Shown: positions 50,413 to 60,051 of the stretch, in pieces
Position numbering within the stretch: the first letter of the stretch is position 1
How the letters are laid out: each line of letters begins with the position of its first letter
Assembly (NCBI RefSeq): GCF_009766105.1
Contig: NZ_LMUH01000026.1
Coordinates: 671,851-735,850, forward strand
Reading direction: 5' to 3'
DNA from: Granulicella sp. S156
Lineage (GTDB): Bacteria; Acidobacteriota; Terriglobia; Terriglobales; Acidobacteriaceae
Length of the DNA stretch: 64,000 nt
Made by a program: the position numbers and the translations under genes
The notes under the pieces: model-generated
The model's input: the letters and a program-made list of their open reading frames with translations, nothing else
The model's database searches: none
What the model was told of the DNA's origin: nothing

Positions 50413-53328
50413 CTATTTAGATCCAGGCCACCCTCCCTCCGGCAACCAAGGCTCGCTATCGCCGCGTTCGTCGAAGGAATCGTTAGCCAGCGTGACTCCC
50501 AGGACCACCACGTCGCGGTTGGCGGGCAGGGTCAGGCTTTTGACTGTCTTTCCAGCATCCAGAGGCAGCGTGTACTGGTAGAGGTTGAACGTCTGCGACT
50601 GCTCTGTACCGGCGGCAAGGAGACGGTAGGGCATCGCTTGCGCTATGAATTCGCGAGGATAGTGCTGCGGGCTGAACCAGTCGCTGAAGTTCTGCTTGAA
50701 GGTGCTGCCGGTGCCGTCCGTGTATTCGACCGTGATGGTTTGCGAGGTCTGGTCGCCTTCAATGCCACTGCCCAGAATTCGCAGTGAACTGAAGTGCCCA
50801 TGTGGCAGCTCGATCGGCTGACCGGTGCCATACACCACGTTATTGACATTCGGCGCGCCGAGATTGAAGTTGAGGTTATCGACAACAATGTTCGACGCAC
50901 CGGCCTGATTGCCGAGAAGATTTGCAGAATAGGCAGTGCCGCCGCCATCAATACCCGCGTTGGCCGCGAATGCCGTTCCATTGGTGTAGATGCCCGCAAG
51001 GTCGAAGGCAGAAGACAGATTGACCTGATCGCCAAGGTACTGGCGAGTGAGCGTTGCGGCCAGAATCACTACGTTTGAGTTGTCGGGGAGCGTGAGGCTC
51101 TGCACTGTCTTATCGCTGCGCAGGACGAAGGTATAGCCGTACAGCGTAAATGGCGCGCCGTCCTCCGTGCCGCCGCCGTAGTTGCGGTAGGGCATGACAA
51201 CGGCGTCGGTTTCGTTCGCATTGCTCGCAGGAGTAAACCAGTCGCTGAAGCTCTGCGTAAACTGCGAGGTTGTGCCGTCGGTGTACGTCACAACCACTGG
51301 CTGCGCGGTCGCGCCGCCGCTGATGCCTGTAGCCAGCAACTGCAGGGTGGTGAAGTTGCCGGGAGGGAGCGGAATTTGCTGACCGGTGCCGTGAACGATG
51401 TCGGAACTGCCGGCTGGACCGAATTTGAACAGCGCATTGCTGAGGACGCGCGCGCTGGTCAATAGATTGGCAGAGTAGGAGTAGCCGTCGCCGTCGAGCC
51501 CTGCGCTGGTGGAGTAGGTTGCGCCGTTCGGATAAATTCCTGTTCCGTTGAACGCAGCGGAGAGATCGACCGGGACACCTGCGCCGCGATCGCCAATAGC
51601 AGCATTGACAGTAAGCGTAGCGGATACAGTTTGGGTGAGTGCGCTGGAGGTCGCGGTGATCGACAACGGCATATTGATGCCAACGGCCGCATCGCTGCGC
51701 GTCTCCAGTTCCAGTGTGGTTCCAGTGCTGGCGTTTTCAGGCCGGAACCGCGCAACGACGCCTGGAGGCAAGCCAACCGGCCGCGAGAACTGCACTTTGC
51801 CGTTGAAGCCATTTTGCGGAAGGATGGTGATGGCGCTGGTCGCTCGTCCACTCTGATCGAGAGCGATGCTGGATGAGTTGATGGACAGGTTGAAAAAAGG
51901 CAGAGCGAGCTGCACGAAGACGGTGTGTGCGACACTTCCGCTGGCTCCGGTGATAGCAATGAGATAGTTGGCGCCCGGCGTAGCGGAGGTTGTCGATACG
52001 AGCAGCGTGGCGACGCCCGATCCCGTGATGGTGCTCTGACTTAATGCCACACTCACTCCAACTGGAGATCCGATCGCAGTAGCGGAAAGATTGACGGTGC
52101 CATTGAAGCCGTTGGACGGCGCAACGCTGAGGGTCGCGGTTCCATTGCTTCCAGGCGTGAGGTTAATCACCGCCGAAGAGGCTGTTAGAGAAAAGTCTGC
52201 GGCACTGGAAGTGGTCGGTATATCCAGCAAGCCGGCGACAGTATTACTGCAGTCCCAGCTATAGAGTGCCGTGCCGTTTGGGGTCGACGCCAGCCAGTTG
52301 TTCCACGAGAGACCCGACGAGTTGCGTTGCGCCCATCCAAGTCCGACGTTCGTCTGCGCCCATGAGAGCACATTGCGGTTACTGATAGCGCCGTGCGTAT
52401 AGACGTACCCGATCCAGCGGAGTGTGATGCTGTTGAACCCGCCACCGTCCGTGCCGCCCTGGCCATAGTTCGGCATGACGTTATAGCCGCCGATAGTGCC
52501 ACTGGACAGATTATTAATAAGGTACGTCGCGATATTGCTGGTGTCGCTCCAGCGGTTCTCAAAGTAGCTGGCGCCTACAGCAACGCCGTAGTTGTAGGAG
52601 TATTGCCCGTCTTGAACGCCGCTGCTGTTGATGCCGTCATGGACTCTGCCCGTCGATGCGTCATATAGCGTCGTGGACGCCCAGCTATAGACGGTGTTTG
52701 CGTCACTGAGATACGTCGAGTTGCCGGTGATTTGATAGAGCAGATTGCCTGCGATAACAAACGTCCAGTTAGAAGCCGACGCCTTGTATCCGGAAGGAGT
52801 ATTTGCAGCAGCAACGTTCCACCAGATTCCGCCGCCGAAGGTCGTGTCATAGCCGCGACTCCAGACCGTTGCGAAGTTTGTCTCCGCATCGTTCAACCAT
52901 GTCGTGTTGCCGGTGGCGTTATAGGCGCGGATAAAGGCGATCGTGGCCCACATCAGATCGTCGTCGTAGGTGTCCCCTGACCAGTCGCTGCTGAACTGGG
53001 TGACAAAGCCGTTGCACAACTGGTTGATCATCGTGACACCTGCCGATGTCGGATTCTGGGCATAGGCATCGAGAGCAATCTCGATCTCTTCGGCTCCAAC
53101 CCAGAAGCCGGATGTACTGGTCGATCCCTGCTGACTGCGGTAATCGTAGTTATCGCCGCTGGGATTGAAATAGAAGGCGTTGTTATAGCTGTTGAAGGCG
53201 GACTGGGCGTCGGCTGCGGTCCACTGGGCATGAAGCGGATGTACCACACCGAGGACAAGCAGGATTGCGAGAAAGAGCCAATGTACACCGCGCGTGCGGT
53301 GAAGATCTGCACAGAACTGTAGCTTCAT
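50413..53328 (-). CDS. Secreted GH76 glycosidase (alpha-1,6-mannanase-like) with tandem C-terminal modules
   Basis: 971 aa. Seen: a signal peptide (VHWLFLAILLVLGVVHPLHA) and the GH76 alpha/alpha-barrel (about 40-370) with the acidic pair in DTYDDDLMWATIAFIRAY, YDTTFGGGIWW and NYGQGGTDGGGF. Two Ig-like beta segments (about 375-600) follow, then two homologous modules of about 165 residues (about 610-780 and 790-965). Each of these begins VDLSAAFNGTGIY/VNLSSAFDLAGIY and holds GTGQ.I.LP.G.F..L. Role: hydrolysis of alpha-mannan in the medium or at the cell surface. LacI-like sites lie 260-315 bp upstream. Confidence 0.88.
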   Translation of the reverse strand: MKLQFCADLHRTRGVHWLFLAILLVLGVVHPLHAQWTAADAQSAFNSYNNAFYFNPSGDNYDYRSQQGSTSTSGFWVGAEEIEIALDAYAQNPTSAGVTMINQLCNGFVTQFSSDWSGDTYDDDLMWATIAFIRAYNATGNTTWLNDAETNFATVWSRGYDTTFGGGIWWNVAAANTPSGYKASASNWTFVIAGNLLYQITGNSTYLSDANTVYSWASTTLYDASTGRVHDGINSSGVQDGQYSYNYGVAVGASYFENRWSDTSNIATYLINNLSSGTIGGYNVMPNYGQGGTDGGGFNSITLRWIGYVYTHGAISNRNVLSWAQTNVGLGWAQRNSSGLSWNNWLASTPNGTALYSWDCSNTVAGLLDIPTTSSAADFSLTASSAVINLTPGSNGTATLSVAPSNGFNGTVNLSATAIGSPVGVSVALSQSTITGSGVATLLVSTTSATPGANYLIAITGASGSVAHTVFVQLALPFFNLSINSSSIALDQSGRATSAITILPQNGFNGKVQFSRPVGLPPGVVARFRPENASTGTTLELETRSDAAVGINMPLSITATSSALTQTVSATLTVNAAIGDRGAGVPVDLSAAFNGTGIYPNGATYSTSAGLDGDGYSYSANLLTSARVLSNALFKFGPAGSSDIVHGTGQQIPLPPGNFTTLQLLATGISGGATAQPVVVTYTDGTTSQFTQSFSDWFTPASNANETDAVVMPYRNYGGGTEDGAPFTLYGYTFVLRSDKTVQSLTLPDNSNVVILAATLTRQYLGDQVNLSSAFDLAGIYTNGTAFAANAGIDGGGTAYSANLLGNQAGASNIVVDNLNFNLGAPNVNNVVYGTGQPIELPHGHFSSLRILGSGIEGDQTSQTITVEYTDGTGSTFKQNFSDWFSPQHYPREFIAQAMPYRLLAAGTEQSQTFNLYQYTLPLDAGKTVKSLTLPANRDVVVLGVTLANDSFDERGDSEPWLPEGGWPGSK

Positions 53329-53767
53329 AAGGCACTATCCTTTGTGTGCATCCGGCGATACCGGGCGCGGTTCAGCTCAAACACATGCCGCACGATTTTG
53401 ACCGCTGCTCCGCTTCCTGCATGCGAATTGTGCTTTCTTCATCGTTTGAGCGTTGCTCCATGGCGAAGAACCGGAGAAGGAAGTCCGCACACACCCGGTT
53501 CCAGAGGAAAGGCGATGAATATTCAACGATTGTTGCTGTTGGATAAAAACTCTACGGCGTGACCAGAGAGAGGTATGGCCACCTAATCAATAAAAGCGAT
53601 CACGTGCAAAAGACTCTCAAATAGGCAATTGGTATCGTTTCCATAGCGAGCACATATTGCCACTCGCACAGTTAGATAGTCAAGCGGACTTGGAATTATT
53701 TTTGTAGGTTTATGGTCGCCGCCATGGAGGAATTCGGGGACAGCATACTGGAGTGCTCCTACTTCCG
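53329..53767. other. Spacer upstream of the GH76 gene with putative operators
   Basis: 439 bases with no gene. GH76 promoter and leader region, 5' end at the right. It contains the palindrome tggtatcgtttcca (53630-53643) and a weaker related site taaaagcgatcacg (53591-53604). The region next to the sulfatase stop (53700-53767) has no repeat and no clear terminator. Confidence 0.5.
53630..53643. promoter_or_regulatory. Putative LacI-family operator upstream of GH76
   Basis: tggtatcgtttcca: 14-bp palindrome with central CG and TGG..CCA ends, the geometry of LacI/GalR operators; five of seven symmetric base pairs match. About 302 bp before the GH76 start. A weaker site (12 of 14 positions of TGWAANCGNTNWCA) lies at 53591-53604, 39 bp centre to centre. 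Confidence 0.4.
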
Positions 53768-55348
53768 TCAGCTATGCCCTTGACTCCGCAACTGCGCAAA
53801 AGCTCTTCGCAAACGCTCCACGACCTCAGGATGTTGGGCCGCGAGGTTATGGGTCTCATAGGGATCGGCGGCAATATCGTATAGCTCCAGCCGTGCGACG
53901 GGAAACTTCTGCTCCTGCGGATCGGAGACTGCTGCGTCGGCTGGCGGCTTCCACTCTGGAGGAGGATGTGCCCCCGGCCGCTGGCTGCGATCGATCAGCT
54001 TCCAGTGGCCTTCGCGAATGGCAAGCACATCGGCTTCTTCCACCAGCGACTCACGTCCTCGCTCAGACTTTCCGAGCAATGCGGGCAGTACGTTCATGCT
54101 GTCTTCCGCCGTCCCCGCAGGCACCTTCTGCTGCGTAAGCGCTGCAAGGCTTGCGAGTAGATCGAGTTGGTCGATGAGCGCGTTGGAGACTCCCGGTTTG
54201 ACGTGGCCGGTCCAGCGCACCAGAAAGGGCATCGTCGTTCCGCCCTCGAAGATGGTGTATTTGCCACCCCGAAAAGGGCCCGCCGGTTTGTGTCCATCCA
54301 GCTTGCGGTCCGATCCATCGTCATACCCATCGTTCACAACGGGGCCGTTGTCGGAAGTAAAGATCACGAGCGTATTCTCGTCCAGCCGCAGACGTTGCAA
54401 TGTATCCAGAATCTGTCCAACGCTCCAGTCGAGTTGATCGATCACATCGCAACGCACGCCACAGGCATTCTTGCCTGCGAACTGCGCCGCGGGAGCGCGG
54501 GGCACATGAATATCGCTTGGCGTGAAGTAGAGCAGAAAAGGTTGGTGCTGATTCTTTTCGATAAACTCAACAGCTTTCCCCGTGAAGGTAGCGGCCATGG
54601 TCTCGTCCTTCCAGCGTGCGGACTGACCACCTGTCATAAATCCGATACGACTGATGCCATCCACGATAGTGCCATCGTGGCCCTCGCTCAGCTTCATCTT
54701 AAGTAGTTCGGGGTCTTCCTTGCCTGTGGGCTCGTTGCCGATCTTGTGATCGTAGGAGACCTGAATAGGATCCTTCGGATCGAGATTCACCACGCGATGA
54801 TTGTGGATGTAGACGGTCGGCACACGATCCGCAGTCGCGGCGAAGAAGAACGCATCGTCGAATCCCACTTCGCAGGGGCCGGGCTTAATCTCCCCGTTCC
54901 AATCGATCGTTCCATCTCCTAAACCGAGGTGCCACTTACCTACCAGGCCCGTTGTATAGCCAGCCGATTTCAGCACCGAAGGAATAGTGGCCTGATGGCT
55001 TTCGATCAGCAGCTTGGCATCGCCGGGCAGAATCCGAACCCCATCGTGCCGCCACGCATAACTCCCGGTCAGCATCGCATAGCGAGATGGCGTACAGGTA
55101 GCAGCATCGGAATGCGCCTGAACGAACCGCAGCCCGCTTGCGGCCATGGCATCAATACGCGGTGTATGAACATGCGTTGCGCCATAGCAAGATAGGTCGC
55201 CATACCCCACGTCGTCAGCGAGGATCACAACGATATTTGGCGGCCTGTCGATCGGTGTGGCTTCCGCGAGGGAACAGAACCCGCGTGACGCGATTCCAGA
55301 GCTTACAGCAGCTAGACTCTGAAGAAAACGGCGACGATCTATGGCCAT
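53768..55348 (-). CDS. Exported sulfatase with formylglycine-type active site
   Basis: 526 aa from ATG 55348, GGGAAGAG upstream; frame opens at 55399. Seen: a twin-arginine-type signal (MAIDRRRFLQSLAAVSSGIA), metal site NIVVILADDVGYGDLSCYG and the sulfatase signature CTPSRYAMLTG, in which Cys becomes formylglycine. Also TSDNGPVVNDGYDDG for the second metal-site Asp and the C-terminal core with GPFRGGKYTIFEGGTTMPFL. Length and order match arylsulfatase A-like enzymes. Role: removes sulfate from an extracellular carbohydrate or aryl ester. It belongs with GH76 and the TonB-dependent receptor in a scavenging region. No formylglycine-generating enzyme gene is in the window. Confidence 0.93.
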   Translation of the reverse strand: MAIDRRRFLQSLAAVSSGIASRGFCSLAEATPIDRPPNIVVILADDVGYGDLSCYGATHVHTPRIDAMAASGLRFVQAHSDAATCTPSRYAMLTGSYAWRHDGVRILPGDAKLLIESHQATIPSVLKSAGYTTGLVGKWHLGLGDGTIDWNGEIKPGPCEVGFDDAFFFAATADRVPTVYIHNHRVVNLDPKDPIQVSYDHKIGNEPTGKEDPELLKMKLSEGHDGTIVDGISRIGFMTGGQSARWKDETMAATFTGKAVEFIEKNQHQPFLLYFTPSDIHVPRAPAAQFAGKNACGVRCDVIDQLDWSVGQILDTLQRLRLDENTLVIFTSDNGPVVNDGYDDGSDRKLDGHKPAGPFRGGKYTIFEGGTTMPFLVRWTGHVKPGVSNALIDQLDLLASLAALTQQKVPAGTAEDSMNVLPALLGKSERGRESLVEEADVLAIREGHWKLIDRSQRPGAHPPPEWKPPADAAVSDPQEQKFPVARLELYDIAADPYETHNLAAQHPEVVERLRRAFAQLRSQGHS

Positions 55349-55558
55349 GAACTCTTCCCTGTATCCGGATCCGTGGCACGCCAAGAGCTGGGGCCACACT
55401 CACCATAAGATTCAACCACTCTAAACGAAGATAGATCGATGGCCCACCCGCCCTGGTGTGCCTTGACGAACGGATGCATCATCTCGTTCTCATCGCTTCT
55501 GGCTCCTGAGCAGGCTGCAGAGATGCTGATCGTCCCGCGATCATTTATCGTTGGCTGT

Positions 55559-55891
55559 ATGAGCGGAAAGAGCAAAAATCGCGCGTGGGCATCGCTACTT
55601 TGCGCATTGCTGCTCTGGCTTACGGTGAGCCCTCCGCATTGCGATTTGTGCGATGGAAGTTCCTTTTCTGTCGCCACATCCCCGCAGTCCATCCTCAAGC
55701 ATTCACATCCTGTTGCGCCTGATACCTGCAATGGCATTTGCTCTTGTTGCGCGTTCCAAGGACTTCCGAATACACAACAGGTCCTGATACCGGTAAACAC
55801 CAGGCTCGCAGATGTTTCACCTGAAGCACCTCGTCCTGCGTTCACGCCGCCCTCTGCGATATTTCGACCACCACGCATCTTCGTCTCCTAG
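55559..55891 (+). CDS. Small secreted Cys-rich protein, unknown
   Basis: 110 aa from ATG 55559 (frame opens at 55439). Seen: a hydrophobic N-terminal segment (AWASLLCALLLWLTVSPPHC), then HCDLCDG, HSHP and CNGICSCCAFQ clusters of Cys and His, and a Pro-rich tail ending PRIFVS. The Cys/His groups could bind metal or form disulfides. It lies 57 bp before the outer-membrane-like gene on the same strand. No family recognised. Confidence 0.5.
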   Translation: MSGKSKNRAWASLLCALLLWLTVSPPHCDLCDGSSFSVATSPQSILKHSHPVAPDTCNGICSCCAFQGLPNTQQVLIPVNTRLADVSPEAPRPAFTPPSAIFRPPRIFVS

Positions 55892-55948
55892 CTCGCAGCC
55901 CTCCGCCCTTTGTGCGGAGCGAATCAGCATTGACCCTGGAGATTTGTT

Positions 55949-56506
55949 ATGCGTACACGCACGTTCACGCTCGTCGGAGCGTATGTTTTTCTATTCTGCT
56001 GCCTACCTGCTTTCGGGCAGGCGGTTTATAACGACACTTCCATTCATTCGTCCGAAACTGCAAAGGATACGGACGATCCAATTGCCATCCTGGAAGTGGG
56101 AGCGGCCACCAATTGGAACCTCACCGGGGGCACTGCGACCTTCGCCCCGAATCTCGCAGCGGAATGTACCCCCATCGAACACTGGCTTGAACTGGAGGCC
56201 GGTGTCTCGCCCTTCTACACCCGCAACTCTACGGAATGGGACACCGATCTTCTCTTCAAAAAGCCATGGACCATCTCCAGGCAAGCCGAGTTCATGCTCG
56301 GCGTAGGGCCTCAATGGACTCACCTGAAACAGAATGGAAGAACTACGAACTCCGTGTCCGGCGAGTTGGCTGGAGACTTCATGTTCTGGCCATCAGGAAG
56401 ACACAGGTTTGGATGGTTTCTTGAACCGGCCTACAACTACAGCTTTGCAGGGGTGCATCAGCAGTCGATAGGCATGTCTGCTGGCCTGCTGATCGGGATT
56501 CGCTAG
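55949..56506 (+). CDS. Small outer-membrane beta-barrel-like protein
   Basis: 185 aa. Seen: a signal peptide (MRTRTFTLVGAYVFLFCCLPAF.. cleavage near AFGQ) and alternating hydrophobic strands (AILEVGAATNWNLTGGTATF, HWLELEAGVSPFYTRNSTEW, GWFLEPAYNYSFAGVHQQSI). This pattern suits an eight-strand-type barrel or related outer-membrane protein. Function unknown. Convergent with the TonB-dependent receptor gene, with a terminator between. Confidence 0.6.
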   Translation: MRTRTFTLVGAYVFLFCCLPAFGQAVYNDTSIHSSETAKDTDDPIAILEVGAATNWNLTGGTATFAPNLAAECTPIEHWLELEAGVSPFYTRNSTEWDTDLLFKKPWTISRQAEFMLGVGPQWTHLKQNGRTTNSVSGELAGDFMFWPSGRHRFGWFLEPAYNYSFAGVHQQSIGMSAGLLIGIR

Positions 56507-56557
56507 TCTGGCTGTACGCACTTGTAAAACTCCACCTCACGCTGTCCCTTCAGTCAA

Positions 56558-56600
56558 CGCCAAGGTGCGGCAAGCTTAAAAAGATCTTCGCACCTTGGCG
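56558..56600. terminator. Bidirectional terminator between convergent genes
   Basis: Perfect 12-bp stem cgccaaggtgcg/cgcaccttggcg with a 19-nt loop between the small barrel gene (plus) and the TonB-dependent receptor gene (minus, stop at 56616). No marked T-run in either direction. Confidence 0.6.
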
Positions 56601-56615
56601 CATCCAGACAGCACC

Positions 56616-59600
56616 TTAGAAAGTCATCTTGAAACCTAGTTTCACGTAACGCTGGTCCGTCGTACGAGCCTGGGCACTGACACTGGTCAATGTGCCAAAG
56701 TTGGTATCGCCAACAGTGCTGTCTGGATTACTGAAGTGTGGGGTGTTGGTGATGTTGAACACTTCTATGCGAGGCTGAGCCGTAAAACGCTGCCTGATCG
56801 TGAAGCTGCGGAAGAGACTTAGATCGGCATTGCCAAATCCTGGCCCACGGATGGAGTCAAAACCCGCAGTCCCAAAGCGGACTGCCGTGACCGGGGCAAA
56901 GGCCGTGGTATCAAACCAGGGATGATCGGGACCCACGCCCTTGAATTTTTTGACATAGGGTTTGACCTGATCGGCCATCTGCGAACTCCCCGGAGCATTC
57001 AACGAAGCACCACTCGCGGACACAGTGAAGGGCTCGCCGGAGTCGAAGCTGATGATCGTATTCAGCTGCCATCCACCGGCAATAGCCGCCGCAATGCCAT
57101 GCGTCAGGAACGTCTTGTTCTTACCGAAGGGCAACGCAGCAAGCGCCGAGATCTGAAGATTGTGCGTGCGATCGTAGGGCATGAGAGCCCGGTTGAGATA
57201 AAAGTATTGCGGGATAGGAATTTCCGGCATTCCATCTCCATGGGTATCGCAGCAGGTCCCAATCCACCTGGACCAGGTGTAAGAGACGCCCACTTGAAAT
57301 CCGTTTGTGAAACGATGATTGAGGGCAGTCTGAAGCGCGTTGTAAACCATGTTTTCAAAAGCCAGGTCCTCGATTTCGGAGGCAGTATTTCCCGTGGCAT
57401 AGGTACCGTTATAGAAGGGCTGGCTGGCTGCGCCTCCACCGACCTGGCCATAGTTGACGTTGTACCGGGTGTGCTGATGAACAGTGTGGGTGCCTACATA
57501 GGCGATCTGCCCCAGCCATCCTTTACCAAAATCCTGTTCGACTGCGGCGTTATACGACTCGGTGTAGCCGCGAATATAGTTTTTCGGAGAGGTGGCAAAT
57601 GTAGCTCCGACAGGCAAAGGGATGATACCGCTGCTGATGTCGGGTGGCGTGAGGACAGGAATACCCTGCGCCAAAGTCGTCACAGGGCTATACGAGTTAG
57701 CGGATGAATAGTTACCGTTAAGATCGGCAGGGTAGTTATAAATGCCATCGCGGAACTGGCTGATCTGCTCTGGACTAAGGCTGAATCCAGCGCGAAGCAC
57801 CATGGATTCGTTCGGACGGTAGGCGAGACCGATACGAGGCGAAAGCAGCGTCTTCTGCACATGAATACCGCAATCTTTCGCGATTGTGCCCTCACCGCAT
57901 ATCTCATATTGTTTGGTTGCGAAGTCGAAAAACTCAATGCCACGATCCGCACGTGTCGGAACCGGAAAATATTCCCAGCGGGTACCAATGGCAAACGTGA
58001 GCTTGGGGCTGACCTGCCACTGATCGCTCACATAGGGACTGAACTCCCAGGTCCTTAAGGTGAGGTACGGTGCGTTCTGCACGTCGCTCGACGTATTCTG
58101 CGCAAGGCCAAGCAGAAAATCGGCAAAGCCATTGAATTGACTTGGCGCTGCACCACCATTCAATGATGTAACACCGCCCGTAAAACTCAACTGGGTGTTG
58201 CTGGTCTCAATGTGGTTCATGTGCTGCTGGCTGACATCGATGCCGAAGCGCACATTGTGTCTTCCCTTAGTCCAGCTTGCATTAACGGTGTACTGGAAGA
58301 TGGGGTCGGCGTAGACGAGAGGTGGATAGCTATAGCCATAGCTGTCGTAACCGGACGGCCTTAAGTTAGGAAATCCGCCTGCCGCAGGCAGATCGCCAAC
58401 GTTCGTTCCGGGGATACCGAGCACATCCGATCCATAACGTTGATTGGAGAATGGAGGAACAAGATTTTGAACGGCGTGTGTCAGGCCAAATAGCGCCTCC
58501 ACCACAAAGCGAGGTGTAGCGACATAGGTAGCCGAGACCGAAGTCGCGTAGGTGTTCCCATACGCAGAGGCGTCAGTGTTGGTGCCGGACAGAGGGGAAG
58601 AACCGAATTCAGGAATCGTCTGATTGTTGTAGGGGTAATCGCTGAAGCGCGCAAAGAGACGAAGCTTGCGTGTCGCGGTCCAGTCGAACTTCGTATCTAT
58701 CTTCTGCAGCTTGTAATAGGACGGTTGCGTGTAATAGAAGTTGCTTGATTCGCCGGCCCCGGGAATATTTGGTTCTGGAATGAGCGCGACCACCTTTTGC
58801 GCGATCGGGCTGATTCGGTTCACGGGAATAACATTGCCAGCAAATGGCGTCCGTCCTGTCCCGTCCGCGTTTCCGGTGGCTGGATCGTAGATCAAGGTTG
58901 CAGCACTCCCAGATGAAGGAAGAGGCATGATGCCATTGCGCACGTTGTCGGTAGGAACAGTACCAATGCCTGGGTCTCCATTCGTATGCAGAAAATCGCC
59001 TTCATAGGAGCCAAAGAAAAATAACCTGTTTTTGAGGATCGGTCCACCGACCGTGCCGCCTGCATCGTTGTCGAGGTTCTTCGTCAACCCAACTCCCTGA
59101 GGCAGAAAGTACGGGCGGGCCGCGAGCAGATTGTCATAGTGATACCAATACACGGAGCCATGCAGCGAGTTAGTGCCGCTCTTGATCTGTACATTGATCG
59201 CGGCTCCATTCATCAAACCCTCGTCCGCGCCTGCACTCGCCGTAACCACGTTCACCGTCTGGATCGCATCCGTAGATGGAACAGCGAGGGAATAGTACTG
59301 AACCCAGGGATTTGTGGCGTTGACACCGTCAACGCGAACAATCGTGCCGCTCTCACTGGTGCCATTCGCATTAATCACCATGGAACGTTCAGGGTTGTTC
59401 GTTCCACCCGTGCTGGCTGACGGAGGAGAAACACCGGGCATTAGTCCGATCAACCCCTGATAGGAGCGCGTCGGCTGGGGGAGATCCTGAAACTCCTTGT
59501 TGGTGATCTGGTCATGAACGTCGGCGCTGTCTGTCTGCAACTGGGCGGATTCGGTGTCGACCGTAACGGACTGAACCTGCGAACTGATATTGAGCGTCGC

Positions 59601-59975
59601 GTCCACGCGAGCCGCTGTGTTGAGAGTCAAAACGACTCCCTTACTCTCAAAAGAACCAAATCCTGGTTTGGAAACTGAGACAGTGTACGTGCCGGCTGCA
59701 ACCGTCGAGAACGTATAGCCACCCTCTGCATTGGTCGTGGTTTCTCGCGATATATTTGTCTCCGTCTGTGTAACTTTAACGGTTGCCCCGGGAATTAGCG
59801 CTCCACTGGAGTCCGTCACGCTGCCCACGATCGACCCATAAAAGGTTTGACACTCCCCTGCGGTCCCTCCCAGGAACAGGACACACACTGCAAGAACAAG
59901 GTAGAGCGAGGCCAATAAGTGTTGCGATAAGTGGCAATAACGAGATCCGTTGTTTTTTACTTTGGCAATATTCAC
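56616..59975 (-). CDS. Oar-like TonB-dependent outer-membrane receptor
   Basis: 1119 aa from GTG 59975 with AAGGAG five bases upstream (the frame opens at 60050). Seen: a signal region (LLASLYLVLAVCVLFLGGTAG) and an N-terminal carboxypeptidase-regulatory-like beta domain (IVGSVTDSSGALIPGATVKV to VDATLNIS). A plug domain (ITNKEFQDLPQPTRSYQGLI; VRVDGVNATNPWVQYY) and a long barrel ending TTDQRYVKLGFKMTF follow. This architecture is typical of the many Oar/SusC-like receptors of Acidobacteriota. Role: TonB-powered uptake of an oligosaccharide or other large solute. Two LacI-type operators are in its promoter region, suggesting sugar induction. Confidence 0.93.
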   Translation of the reverse strand: MNIAKVKNNGSRYCHLSQHLLASLYLVLAVCVLFLGGTAGECQTFYGSIVGSVTDSSGALIPGATVKVTQTETNISRETTTNAEGGYTFSTVAAGTYTVSVSKPGFGSFESKGVVLTLNTAARVDATLNISSQVQSVTVDTESAQLQTDSADVHDQITNKEFQDLPQPTRSYQGLIGLMPGVSPPSASTGGTNNPERSMVINANGTSESGTIVRVDGVNATNPWVQYYSLAVPSTDAIQTVNVVTASAGADEGLMNGAAINVQIKSGTNSLHGSVYWYHYDNLLAARPYFLPQGVGLTKNLDNDAGGTVGGPILKNRLFFFGSYEGDFLHTNGDPGIGTVPTDNVRNGIMPLPSSGSAATLIYDPATGNADGTGRTPFAGNVIPVNRISPIAQKVVALIPEPNIPGAGESSNFYYTQPSYYKLQKIDTKFDWTATRKLRLFARFSDYPYNNQTIPEFGSSPLSGTNTDASAYGNTYATSVSATYVATPRFVVEALFGLTHAVQNLVPPFSNQRYGSDVLGIPGTNVGDLPAAGGFPNLRPSGYDSYGYSYPPLVYADPIFQYTVNASWTKGRHNVRFGIDVSQQHMNHIETSNTQLSFTGGVTSLNGGAAPSQFNGFADFLLGLAQNTSSDVQNAPYLTLRTWEFSPYVSDQWQVSPKLTFAIGTRWEYFPVPTRADRGIEFFDFATKQYEICGEGTIAKDCGIHVQKTLLSPRIGLAYRPNESMVLRAGFSLSPEQISQFRDGIYNYPADLNGNYSSANSYSPVTTLAQGIPVLTPPDISSGIIPLPVGATFATSPKNYIRGYTESYNAAVEQDFGKGWLGQIAYVGTHTVHQHTRYNVNYGQVGGGAASQPFYNGTYATGNTASEIEDLAFENMVYNALQTALNHRFTNGFQVGVSYTWSRWIGTCCDTHGDGMPEIPIPQYFYLNRALMPYDRTHNLQISALAALPFGKNKTFLTHGIAAAIAGGWQLNTIISFDSGEPFTVSASGASLNAPGSSQMADQVKPYVKKFKGVGPDHPWFDTTAFAPVTAVRFGTAGFDSIRGPGFGNADLSLFRSFTIRQRFTAQPRIEVFNITNTPHFSNPDSTVGDTNFGTLTSVSAQARTTDQRYVKLGFKMTF

Positions 59976-60051
59976 AGAAACTCCTTGCGGTAAATGGATA
60001 GAGAACACAGATCTTTCGAAGCCTTCAATCCAGGCACACGGCAAATTCATT

